NCBI RefSeq assembly: GCF_945859685.1
Contig: NC_079149.1
Location: forward strand, 104,186,863-104,250,862
Length of the DNA: 64,000 nucleotides
From: Eupeodes corollae
Lineage: Eukaryota; Arthropoda; Insecta; Diptera; Syrphidae
Reading direction: 5' to 3'
A program made the translations under genes and the position numbers. Shown one piece after another: positions 21,631 to 33,842 of the stretch (positions within the stretch are counted from its first letter, which is position 1; each line of letters starts with the position of its first letter). The notes below the pieces were generated by a model. It worked only from the letters and a program-made list of their open reading frames with translations. It was not told the origin of the DNA and searched no databases.

Positions 21631-24600
21631 ATAATGAATGAATCCAAATAATACAAAAATTCTGAAAACTCTGAACCTGACTTGAATTCAATGTCTACAT
21701 GGATGATCAGGCTTTAATTTTTGTTTTATTAAATAAGATTGATAAGAGTAGTTTTCAACAAATATCCTAAAAGTTTTCAAAGCTAATTAATTTTAATAGT
21801 GATCAGATTACTTACTGTCGTATATTTCGACTTGAAAAATTTAGCTCGTCAAAATCTCGTTGAAATCATTACTAAACAAAAATTAAAATATACCATTTTT
21901 GTTTTCACTTTTTACGTGATAAAATAAAATAACAAAGAAAGTATAATAACTATATTTAAATACTTAAATGGTTTTTAGGTGTTATTACATTTTTTAAATA
22001 TAAAAAAGTTCTTAAAAAAGGGTTTCCTTCATGTTCCTATAAGTGAAAAATCTTTTGAGTGACTTATTTTCTTTAAAAAAAACTTGATATTTTTTTTCAA
22101 ATGTAGGTATTTTTTGAAGTTTTATTTTAAAATGTACTGTACTTCTTTATATCCACGTAGTCGTTTACCTAAGTCCTAAACTGCTGAATTCTATGATCGT
22201 ATTTGGCATACTTCTCCGACCTCATGCTCAAAAATTTATTTTTTTTGCTGAGTTTTTTTTTAACGTTATATTGATAATTGTTTGCTGTCATTTCGTTGAA
22301 ATATCGACTAAAACCATTTTTTTTGTATTCTTGTAGAAAAATTCATTGTTGACTTTCACTTTGTGTTGTTCTCGAAAACATTACATTTGATAGTAATAAA
22401 AAGAACAGTAAAAACTTCCATTTAGTAAATTTTTTTGTACAATTTAAATTTCCTTAGATTTAGAATTAATCTATTGATTTATAACTATCAATATATTTAT
22501 GTTTTCTCTATAAAACTCTAAAATGCCTTAAGGTAGTAAGTAGATTAAACAACTTTTAGTTTTAATCAATAAAAAACACAAGCAAAACATAAAATTAATC
22601 TTAGTAGGTAATAAAATTTAAATTTACCATAGTAATATTTTTATTATTTTAGGCATTTTTAGCTTAATTACTTATTTATAAATATTTATTAAAAAGATAA
22701 GTAAGCTCTGTATTATCTTGAGTTATAAAACTTTTTGAATTGAAAGAAAAAATGTTTTGTGAAAAGAATAATAACTCCTTAATGTTTTATCAAATACTTT
22801 TGTTTCAACTTTCAATGTTTATTGGAAACTGTAACACCTAATTGTCGCATAATTTTACAATTAATTATATTTGAAAAATAATGAAAGTATGTACATATTT
22901 GAACTAACAAAATTTTGAAATATTAAAGTCAAAACCTTTCAAAAACATCCAGTAATTGGTTTCAATTAATTTTATAGTTTTATTCTAATCCAAATTTAAT
23001 TTGCTGTTAAATGTATTGATTTCTAGAAGTAACATTGATTCAATAACAAATAGCTATGACACGTTAATAATAAAATATTTAATTCAGCTTTTATTTGTTT
23101 AATTAAATTGTTTTTGTAACGAAAAGAAAAAATCCTTTATCTATACAAATTATGGAATGAGCAACAAATTGTTTCGAATAAAACAATTTATTACAATACT
23201 TTGTCTAACCATCCGTATTGAAAGAGGCTAATAAAACATAAGAAATAATTTGTGTTTGGTTGATTTATTTAACAAATTTAATGAAACAGTTCTATCATTT
23301 TTACTCGATTGTTTTTTTTAAATAGTACTGAAACGAAAACATATTTTAAATTCAAGATTTATTTTGCAATAAATATGTGATCATCATTATTTATTTTCAA
23401 AGTTCAATTCAATTTTTATGATTTTGTATACTATGTCGTATACTTACTATTTTTGTCGGTAATTGTTTATGCATTAAATGCAAAATAATAATTGGACATT
23501 ATTTTCTGGAACGCATGAATAAATTAGTACATATACAAAAATAGTCAAAATTAACCACTTAACATTCAGACTAGAAATTTTAGCAATGCTACATAACTCT
23601 GTAATGAATATGGTTTCATTTTCTACTTTTGCCAAATTATTGACCGACGCACGGCGACAGAAGGTCTGACCCATTATTTTGTACAACTTAATTTTTTACT
23701 GTTACTTTCAAAATTGTATGTTATGAAGTGGCAAACCAAATATTTATATTAAAAAAATTTTCGAGTTTAATTTAAAAAGAAGAACAGTTTATTTATCTGT
23801 TACAAACACAATATTTATTTAAATTATACAACAAATTTACCAAATAATAATCACATCAAGTAAGATTTTTATTAATATCAATTTACATTTACATCCCTCC
23901 TCAACCCCTTCCCGTTTGCTCTATCAACATAATATCAATATTGCTTATTTATTCTTTTTTTTATTTTTAGTTTATTTTTCAAAAACTATAGTATATAGTA
24001 TAGTTTTGTAGTCAGAAAGTCTAGCATTGACGACTATCTAATATAAACGGTATACCGTATACGTGTACTACGTGCGTAGCAAAAATATATAAATTATAAT
24101 TCAAATGAAACTTAAATAATTATGCAAAACAGATGATAAGTTGAATTATTGCTAATATTTTATAGCTTTTATATCTGTATTTCTTTAGTCGAAGCCATAC
24201 CTTGTTTTTATGTGTTCTCTATAAAGTAGATAGATATATACCATATTTGTATAACTTAAATATAGTTAACCAGTTTGATTATAAATTTACTATTTTATTG
24301 CTAATTTTGGCAAAACAGACTTTTAGAGTTTTTTGGGCTTGTTGCTTGAGATGCAATTTATCTATCTAATGAAAAAGAGATATACATATGTTTATAAATA
24401 TTAATCAAAAGCATGGGTTGGTTTTTTTAATGTTTTTATTTTTTTTGTTAACGAAATTGTTTATTTAATGTTTTTTTTTAAGCTTTATAAGTCATAATTT
24501 TTTAAGGTGTGTTTTAATTTGTGTGTTTAAAATAAAATTTCAAATAAGTATAGAATTGATTTGTTTAGAATTTAGAAAAAAAACACAAATATTTACTAAC

Positions 24601-25631
24601 GTCATAACATAACATGCAAACCTTTCATTCAAGAACTTCCACTTTAAACTACGTTTTATTGACAAAACAATAAATTCATCTAACTGAACATTTATTTTAC
24701 GTTTCTACATATTTCGTAGAAACTTAAGAAAGATAATAAATAAAGATTTTTCACATGTATCTATAATAAAGTGAATTATGTTTATTTTGAGCGTACTTTA
24801 TTATTTACATTCTAAATATTTTGCGTGTTTTATTTATTTGTTTAACTTTATTAGCAAAAAGAGTGTTAACGTAATTGAAATTACAAAAAATTAAATAAAT
24901 ATATTAAGATAAGTCTTGAAAGCAAATACTTTTCTGTATTGTTGTATTGTTTTGTACAATTAACAGGTTCTTAAAAAGCAGTGATCTAAAAAAAATACTG
25001 ATGAGGAAAAATTGTTGAAATTTTCCACGTAGCCTTAGAAAAATTCTAAAGATTTTAAATTACAAGATCTCTTGCACCAATTTTTTTTTTCCTCTTCGAG
25101 AAATAACATGGTAAAAATTGCAATAGTTATATTATGTATTACGTCCAGTCCTGTTACAAATTAATGGTAAGCGCGCGGCGTCGATATCAATATCTTCCAA
25201 TTTCGGACATAAATCGTTGTTTAGTAGGGATTCATTCACCTCATCAGTTATATGTACATGCGGGAGGTGATTTGCATTATTATAAAAAAAAATTAAAGTC
25301 CTTATAGTCAAAATTGAATTTTTACCCAGTGGTGATAATTTTATGTCTGATCTTATTTTGAAAAAATATATTTTAAAATGCAGTTTTTAGTTGACAAACT
25401 GAAAGTTTGTAATTCTGTTGATACTGGGACTTCAAATATCTAATAATTTGATATGAAACAGATTGAATTTGAGATTTTATACAATTATTTGAAGTCACTG
25501 TTAAAGGCAATGAGGCAATATAAATACAAGTGATTTTTAATGAATGTAAAGACTTCAAAAGAATAGATGACGTTTGGCGGTGGGAGGTTATTTTTTAACC
25601 AAAGTTACTTAATAACGCCACTTAATTTATT
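21631..25631. other. AT-rich intergenic DNA, nothing recognised
   Basis: No open frame of protein character, no terminal repeats and no RNA-like structure that I could support. The 70-codon minus frame at 23474-23686 has no recognisable motif. Confidence 0.5.
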
Positions 25632-27620
25632 AACTTCCCATACGGCATTTCTCGACGTTTCAAGGTCCTTAGAATCTAAATAAATTTAGTTTTAGAGGGA
25701 TGCCTATGGGTGCGTACGTAAGTTCGGGAAGCTTTTTCTGCTTCCATATCTTAAGAAACAGAAATGATATAGACTTCAAATAAATTGTATTATACAGATA
25801 AAAATGCAGAAAGGACTCTCAAACAAATTAAGTGGGTGTTTTTTACCATAGAAATTTAAAAAAATAAGTGAAAATGTTGGGTAACCCAAAATATCTCACG
25901 AACTAGCAACGCTAGCGATTTGAATTAAATTTAATATTACATATTGTGACGGGATACCAAACTAAAAAAAAAATTTAACACAAATACATTTTACGGTTTT
26001 TTTATAAATAAAAAAACTGAACAACAATTGTCACCTCGAATGTTTTACACACAAAAACGATTTGTAGGTTTATGCCACGAAAATTAAAATTTTTGACATC
26101 TGGTAACAATTTCTGTGACAAAATCAGGAAATAAAATATTTTTAGAAAGTTGTCTGTGCGTGCGTGTGTACGTACGTTAGTACGTCCGTACGTTCGCTAC
26201 GTTTTTTGTCGTCCATAACTCAAGAACCAGAAGAGATATCGACTTCAAATAAATTTTGCTATGCAGATAATAGAGCAGGAAAATGCAGAAAGGGCTCTCA
26301 AGAAAATTGCGTGGTTGGTTTTTATACCATAGCAGTTTCAAAAAATGTGAAAATGTTGGTTAACCCTAAATATCTCACGACCAATGACGTTACAGACTTG
26401 AATTAAATGTTATATTATATATTGTAACGCGATATCAAACCAGTATATTTTTGTTTTTTTTTTTCATATTAAAAAAACTGAAAAAAATTGTCACCTCGAA
26501 AATTCTACATATAAAATATGGTTTTATCTCCAAAACAATTTTATGCAAAGAAAAATAACGTTGTTAACATGTGGTAAAATTTTCAGAAAAATCAAATTGA
26601 CAATTTTGTTTATAAAAATAGAACCCATAAAAAAATTACTCAAAGTTGGTAAAAATTGCTTTTCGACTTAAATATCTTTTCAAAAATTTGAAATTATGGG
26701 TTTATTTTGATGACAGTTTGTTTACAAAAAATAAAAACTTAAAAGAAAAAACTTAAAACTTCAAAGTTGATAAAAATTGATTTTCGACTCAAATACCTTT
26801 TCAAAACTTTGAGATATTGGCTTTAAACTACTTTTGTCTTTTGAAAAATATTATTGTCAACATTCAGTAAAATTTTAAGATAAATAGAATTGACAGTTTT
26901 CTTTATAAAAAATAAAATCCTAACAAAAAAACGTTACTCAAAGTTGGTAAAAATGTAATTTCGACTCTAATGTCTTTTCAAAAACTTGAGATTATGACTT
27001 GAAACTTATTTTATCTTATATAAAATATTATTTTTTACATTAGATACAATTTTGTGAAAAATCGAATTGACATCTTTTTTACAAAAAATAAAAACTTAAA
27101 AGAAAATTTAACTAAGTTTTTTAAAAATTGATTTTCGACACAAATATCTTTTAAAATTGACCGTTTTTTTTTACAAAAAATAAAAATCTTAACAAAAATA
27201 TAATAAAATTGATTTTTGACTCAAATATCTTTTTAAAACTTTTAAATATTGGATTTAAACTACTTTAAATAAAAACCTAAACAAGAAACAATGCTAAAAC
27301 TTAGTCAAAATTTACTTTCGACTCAACTATCTTTTCAAATATTTAAAATATTGGCTTCAAACTTATTTTTTTTCACTGAAAATATCGTTTTCGATATTCA
27401 GTAATTTTTTTTATTAAAACCCAACAGTCAGTTTTTTTCATAAGAAAACAAAATCAACAAAAATAAGACACAAATTTGGTAAAAATTGATGTTCGGTTCT
27501 TTATATCTCTCAAATTAATTTCATTCATCCAATTTGTACAAATTTAAGAAATGCCCCTAAAATTGGTAAAGATTTGTTTTCAACTAAATATCTATTTAAC
27601 AAAACTAGATTTTTAAACTA
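25632..27620 (+). mobile_element. Repeat A copy 2 (expanded, composite)
   Basis: The left end AACTTCCCATACGG at 25632 leads into CTCGACGTTTCAAGGTCC. The left-internal block occurs twice, once at 25700-25900 and once at 26150-26400 (GTGTACGTACGT, AACTCAAGAACCAGAAG, ATATCGACTTCAAATAAA, GCAGAAAGGGCTCTCAAG), so this is two copies or a partial duplication. From about 26560 to 27400 it becomes a degenerate array of the core TTTTCGACTCAAATATCTTT, seen near 26661, 26781, 26959, 27132, 27213 and 27315, with spacings of about 80-180 bp. The family right end is missing. Confidence 0.7.
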
Positions 27621-29859
27621 AACTATTTCCCTAGATATGCACAGTTCTATCCGTCACATACTTAGTTTTTCATGTATGTATGTTCCTCTTATAAAAAACA
27701 TATCTTATATCTTTTACAACTTCATTCACGTTGACAAAACATCCAAACATAACTTGAGTTAACGCCTTATAATAAAAATGTGTTCAATCTATTAATCTTC
27801 GATTACCAGTGTTAAATTTTTCTTGGAAAGAGTTTTTGTTGTCAGTATGAAGTGTCCCTTAGTACGATTTATCTCCTGGCTAAGCTCATCCTAAGACCGC
27901 ACATGCCTTAAGAAAGAACATGTCTAAAAAAGTATGACCTACCGAAAAACTAACGTATCCAAAGAAATCGTTTGTTCATTCGATTAGTTCGTTGAAACAT
28001 ACAAACCAATTCTTTTGATATATGTACATATTTCTGTATTACTATTTTATATTTTTATTATTATAAAAAGTTAAATTTTTTAACAAAATAAAAATATAAA
28101 GTTTGTGAGAGCCGGATTAGGAAGACTTACTAGCAAAAAATGTAAATTTTGAAATGTCTATGCAGACGAAATTAGTTATGGAAACGAATTGTTTCATAAT
28201 GTGTTTCAAAAGTTTTTCAGTCCCTTCAAATTGGACTTTTTTATGAACACGTGTTGAATATCTGCTTAAATTGACATTGATTTAAAAACCATTAAACCAT
28301 AATGTAAAAATATGTCAAACAAATTAATTTCGTGTGACATTTGCACAATGTGACATATTGAAATATGTTTTCTAAGTCATGTTTGATAAAATTCATAAGT
28401 TCTTAAATTCCAGTGTCAAAAGCTTAACGCTTCATAAATTTATCAGTTCAATCAGCTCTAGGCTGTCCTCTTCAGCCTTCTTCTTCATTTCTAGAATCTT
28501 TAACTTAATAAATATCAAACACATTCTCTTTGACCTCAAAAATCAAATACAAAATTTCACACATATGTCATTTCCATTTGACTGCTGTTGGATAGAACCA
28601 TGTTTTTTTTTGTCTACATATGATCCGATATGCCATGCTTTCAATTAAACTTGTCCTTCTTTATCTGACATCTGAGCATCAATTCATTTCATCTGTTTTT
28701 CTAGTTCAGAGCGTCAAAAAGTTTAAAAATATTCTTCCATATCAAATGACTAATCTGAACTTATCATATAAATGGAAAAAATGTTTCCGAAGAAGAGCAT
28801 GAGTTTTGTTGTCTGCGATGCCACACGCCAGTATAGTATACAAATTTTAATTAATATTAATTTTTTCTTATTTTGGAAATGCTTAGGGATATGTGATTAA
28901 ACCGTTAGCATTTTGCTGGTGATGTCATTCATACTATTATCATACATATGTATACTCATAGATACAATCTTATAGTGTATCTTTTAGTCTATTTTGTCTG
29001 TCAGTTTGTCTGTTTCTGTTTCAGTTTTAGTTTGAAAGATATTAGTTTAGGTCAGTTCCTATAATGTTGTCTAAAGAATTTCTATCGTACATTATATTGA
29101 GGTTTTTAATTAATTACGACGGATGAGGAAGACGATATATGATGTGATATGTCTTGTCGGATGTCAGTAAATTGATGTGTATGCCAAAGTGAAATTCCTT
29201 GCGTTGAACGACACTTAAATCGATATAAGAAGACCTTAAGATAAAAATCTGGCGATGGTAATTATTTTTTCTTGGTACTTTTTGTGATATTGTGTGATTA
29301 TTATCAAATACAAAGTATGTATGAACAACAAAGAATGTTACTCAAGATATTATTTAATGTTATGATTTTAATTAATTAACGGCCAGCGACTGCTAATCAG
29401 ATAAGTATCATTTCTTCGAAAACGTTTAAACTGTTGCTATGTGGTAAATTACAATTTATGAATAGTTTGGTTGATATTATTAAGGAAGTTATGAAATCTT
29501 AAGTAAGGAATACTGAAAAAGGAGCAAAATGTTTATAGGATTCCGATTGACTGCAAACTTAATTTTTCCAAGCTTTTAGGCGCTTGAAAGTAGATGAATC
29601 AATTTTATGAAAATTGGTACTCGAAATTGTTTTAAAGACTGTTTATAAGGATTTTGGAGTTCTATATAAAGAGATAAAAGAAGTCTCAAGAACTCCACAG
29701 ACCACGACCAATGATACTAAATTGTAACTGATATTTTTTAGACGTATGGATATCAATCTGGTAATACATTTTTCAGAGTTGGTCTTTTTGACAGCTGTGA
29801 CTAGTTTACTCTTGGACTCTATTTATTTGACGAGGATTACAATCTTTTAGGGAAATTTA
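27621..29859. other. AT-rich intergenic DNA, nothing recognised
   Basis: Short open frames at 28379-28648 and 28620-28802 have no family resemblance or start context that would support a gene. No repeat structure seen. Confidence 0.45.
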
Positions 29860-31690
29860 ATGAGGCCAAAATTATTTCAGTTAACTTATTTGCAAGGCAG
29901 TTCGCAGAAAATTCCACCTTATCTGATAGTGTCATGGCTCCCTAGTTCTTGAACGTGTTAATGATTCTATGGGAGTATTCTTTTTTCGTAGTCGAACTGT
30001 GGCGAGCGTCCTTTAAGATCTCAACATTCATAAATCCGCTGGCCCAGATAGTATTAACACTATTATTATTCAAAACCACTGCGCAAGCTTTTCCATCTAT
30101 TCTAATCTTCTGAGCTCGTTCCGAGTAGTTGGAAAACTTCATTTTTTCTGCCAATCCCAAAAAAGTCTAATCTTTTTCTCCCACAAATTATCGACCAATA
30201 GCACTAACGTCCATTCTTTCCAAGGTCATGGAAACGCTGGTTTATTATCAGCTCTTTTGATCTTTTATCGAAAATGCGTGCTTTTGATATCTTCTTCTTT
30301 TGAATCTCTTCTTCGTTGGATTAGTAATTTTCTTTCGAACCGTTCAATACAAGTTGTTTTAGACGGATTCAAGTCTGAAGCCCATAATATAAATGCTGGT
30401 GTGCCTCAGGGCTCCGTTTTGTTTCCGACCCTTTTTGCTCATTTTTATAAATGATCTCCTGTCTGCTACTTCTAATCCATTACTTTCTTTCGTTGACGAT
30501 AGCACTCTCAGCTTTTCATATTCGTTTCCAGACTCACAACCCTCCTCTTCGGATATGGAACTGCAACGGCAAAATACGATAAGTTCATTAAATCCTGATC
30601 TAAACAGAATTGTAGTACCCGTGGCATGTTGGTTAGTGAATTGGACTACCATGCAAGGGGTCTTGGGTTAAATCCTTGCCTGTGCTACCTTAATTTAAAA
30701 AAAAAATAATTTTCGCGGGTACTGCCTCTTGCGAGGAATTGACACCTTCAAGAGTAATTCTTGTCGTGAAAAAGTGCTTTCTCAAAAGCCGTTCGGATTC
30801 AGCCTAGAATTGTAGGTCCCTTCCATTATTGACAACAGTACTCGCACACAGAAATGGTTGAAAATTGTAAGTCACTAGGCCCTGGTTCACAACGGACTGT
30901 TGCGCCACCCAATTTAATTTTTAAACAGCATTGTACAATGGGGAATAAAAAACCGCGTGCAGTTTAATGCTTCGAAAACCTAATGTATCGTTAAAGCAGG
31001 ATATACTCTCTTTGCCGCTATAAATGAGTCGCACTTGCATCAACAAAACGGAATGTGCATCAGCAACCACCTTTTGCAGAGCGATCACATACGCGATGTC
31101 GCCAAAAATGCCGCAAGATGTCTAGATTTTCTGAGAAGATGGAAGAAATTTTTCTCACCCTCTGATCTGGATACAATCTATAAAAACTATATAAGTGCAA
31201 AACTTGAATATAACTCCCATCTTTGGACTGGTGCTCCAGTAACTAATTTAAGCTCTTGGACAGTATTTAAAGAAGAGCTTCTAAAATGATTGGTGACATT
31301 AACATCATCAACTCGTTTACTTATTTCTTGTCTCACCCTTTCTTAGCGTTACTTTAATGGACCATGATCTAGTAAAGTAGCTAGTTGCATTCATCCCCTC
31401 AAACAATTTAACCGTAGTATCCGTGATTCTAGGAATGCTCATCAGTTTACCCTTGAGCCCAACTTCGGCCGTAATATTAAGTGCAGAGATTCATTTTTGA
31501 GCCGTACTACACGATGTGGAACGCCTTGCCGCGCTCTATCTTTACCTGTCATTGCAATGTTCAAGAATTAAAAATCAATGTACACCGACACCCCCTATCT
31601 AACCCTTCCCTCTTTTTTTCTAATGCTCAAACTGTGTCTTTGGCAAATTAAAGAAATACACCCTTTAAGTGTTGGCTAATTATAAAAAAA
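29860..31690 (+). mobile_element. Jockey-clade non-LTR retrotransposon relic (5'-truncated)
   Basis: Degenerate reverse-transcriptase ORF in several frames. In order: FARQFAENSTLSDS (about 29886), the DLNIHKSAGPDSIN block (30020), YRPIALTS-like remains with FQGHGN (30200), FLSNRSIQVVLDGF and NAGVPQGSVL (about 30325-30420), a frameshift, then INDLLSATSNPLLSFVDD with the catalytic FVDD at 30489-30500. After an inserted SINE the ORF resumes (NRVQFNASKT, 30950), DVAKNAARCLDFLRRWKKFF (31100), YISAKLEYNSHLW (31190) and NAHQFTLEPNFGRNIK (31435). The 3' end is an A-rich tail after 31680. A Jockey element would also encode a Gag-like ORF1 and an endonuclease; neither is present. Dead copy. Confidence 0.88.
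30615..30922 (+). mobile_element. tRNA-derived SINE inserted in the Jockey relic
   Basis: A 308-bp insert interrupts the Jockey ORF and is flanked by a 13-bp target duplication, AAACAGAATTGTA (30602-30614) and AAACAGCATTGTA (30923-30935), with one mismatch. Its head has a pol III A box-like TGGCATGTTGG (30622-30632) and a B box-like GGTTAAATCC (30666-30675) at tRNA spacing. The Jockey reading frame resumes after the right duplication. The body has no coding capacity, and the tail is T/A-rich (AATTTAATTTTT). Confidence 0.85.
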
Positions 31691-32909
31691 AGTTGGATTT
31701 CTGTTCTTTTTAGTATTTCAATTTTAATATCCCGAATTCTATTCCTATCGGAGACATAAATTGATGTAATTAACTTTTGTAATTAAAAAATAACTAGACA
31801 ATGTGTTCTTAAATCTCATTCAAAACAATGAGACCTTAATAAAAGTGTTAATATTGAATTATGTCAAAAAATATTAAAATAAAGATATAAATTATTACTC
31901 TTTCATATAAATTTTCTTATATCTCTTCAATAAAAAAGATCAAGTGGTATTCTATGGATCAACTAAATTGGATTCAAAAAAATTACAATTGGTTTGCAAA
32001 AAAAAATTGACTTTTCAAAACTTCAGAGTGTTATATAGAATCCCAGTAAGAGTATACTAGAAATAAAATGATATCTCGAAAAAATTTAAATTTAAAAAAA
32101 TAGTCCCAATGTAACTATCTTCAGAGAAAATACAAATGGAATAAATCACCAAGAAATGTATTTGCCAAAATACCTAGATTCCAGGTGCATCTACTGACAC
32201 AGTCATTTCTTAACCATGATGACGATGAAATTGATGAACAAGGTCTTACAAGCGTCAGTTAAATCGTTAGTTTATTTCAAAACTACTTTATTATCTTAGT
32301 TTTTTTTATACTTAAAATTTTAAGCTTGGAAGAAAACAATTATATTAGTCTTCGATAATCCCTTTTTCAAATATTTAGATCAAATATTATACATATAAAA
32401 TTATCATATATCAAGTCTTGAATATATGTTTCGGAAATTTGTTTGTGTGAGTTTATCTAGAAGATTAAGTCTCCTGATTCCTCTGAACTTATAGAATTAT
32501 TGAATAACAAATTCCTTAATTTTTTTTAATTACAAATATTGTGTTTTTTTTTAATTTTCTAGTTGAACTCTTTTGAAGAATATAAATAATTCTACTACCA
32601 AATAAATGTTCCACATACGCCACAGTGAATATTGTTAATAAATGACTGTACACGTTACACTGCATAACCTTCATTTAAATTTTCAATTTCGACTTTCTTA
32701 GTGAATGGAGAAAAACAGAAGTAACAAAAAACTAGATACTAAAATGGAAAGTTTTTCATTTTTGTTTTTTTTTTGAGCTAGGAAAAAAGGTTAAAATTTT
32801 TTGAACATATTCAAATATTAAAATTAATAAAAAATACTGCTAAAAAATATAAAGCAAATTTCTCATGAAATTTGAAATAAAATTTAAAAAACAAATCTCA
32901 CACGAGTTA
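31691..32909. other. AT-rich intergenic DNA, nothing recognised
   Basis: No open frame or repeat that I can support. Confidence 0.5.
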
Positions 32910-32913
32910 TTAA

Positions 32914-33838
32914 GGGGGTTATCCCATGTGATGGCTTCAAAAAATCGATTTTTTTTCATATATTGCTAGAATACGGTAGTAAAGGGATTTTTAAAATTTC
33001 GAAGTCGTTTTAAAGATACGACTTCGGCCTGTCAAAACAAATAAACGAATCGGTGGAAAAGGACCAGGTAAACTTACTGATAAAGTTATTCAGGAAATCT
33101 TTAATGAAGGTTTCAAAGGTAATTTGAAAGTAATGTCGGTTATGGGATGCCCTATAGGCCGCGAAGCCCATACTTATGTTGAGAAACGTGATGAAAAGCG
33201 AATCTCACTTTTTAAGCGGCGCGTAAGTGATGCCGTTAAACAACCCAGAATTGATTCAAGAGCTGAACAATCTATTTTGAAAGAGTTTCAAGAAAAAGAG
33301 GAAGGAATACTCTATGGACCAGTCATCGCCGATTAAGGTAAGTCGATATTTTCATAGTAAAGAGGACTTGAAACTTTAAACGAGTTTTTCTCAAAACTGT
33401 GCTTTTCAAACTTGCCTCCATCGTATCTCAGAAACAGCTGGACCAAGTGACTTGAAATTTGATGGGTTGGATTCAGCACATGTAAACGCATAATTCCAAA
33501 AATTTCGATTTTTTATAGCAAAAAACAAAAAGAAAAACGAACAATTCGCGATTTTTTTTTTAAATGCCTCCATGCATTTAGGTTCACAGATAAAAACGAC
33601 GTTTACTTTTTTTGTCAGTCGGAATCGTGGAGGAAGTGCGAGCCATTTTTTCAAGGTTGAGTTGTTCACACCGATGTTACTCGTATTCCTTACAATATTT
33701 TTAATCAAAATTTTATATTTATACTTTCGAACTATGTAAATAAATAATAATAAACTTAATAAAGTTGTATCTTTTTACTGGTCGTAAAAAAAATCCTAAA
33801 AATTCCTTTAAATACAGGCCGTCACATGGGATGACCCC
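32914..33838 (+). mobile_element. Mutator-like (Phantom-type) deletion derivative
   Basis: Terminal inverted repeats GGGGGTTATCCCATGTGA (from 32914) and, on minus from 33838, GGGGTCATCCCATGTGAC, both followed by GGC in the same sense, bound a 925-bp element. TTAA flanks both sides (32910-32913 and 33839-33842). Inside, an open frame runs from about 33000 to the stop at 33336: GGKGPGKLTDKVIQ, FNEGFKGNLKVMSVMGCPIG, then a charged helix ending ILYGPVIAD. This matches the C-terminal end (LYGAGIAD-type) of insect Mutator/Phantom-like transposases. The catalytic core is absent, so it is non-autonomous. The class rests on my recognition of that C-terminus. Confidence 0.72.
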
Positions 33839-33842
33839 TTAA

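Noticed and set aside
28379..28802. Two overlapping plus frames
   Set aside because: No motif, no start context, no splice sites and ordinary AT-rich composition.
30615..30690. tRNA-like sequence with A and B boxes
   Set aside because: It is the head of a 308-bp SINE flanked by a target duplication; the arms do not pair as a proper tRNA and there is no clean acceptor stem.
32910..33842. piggyBac element because of TTAA flanks
   Set aside because: The ends are GGGG...ATCCCATGTGA rather than piggyBac ends, and the peptide resembles Mutator/Phantom C-termini.
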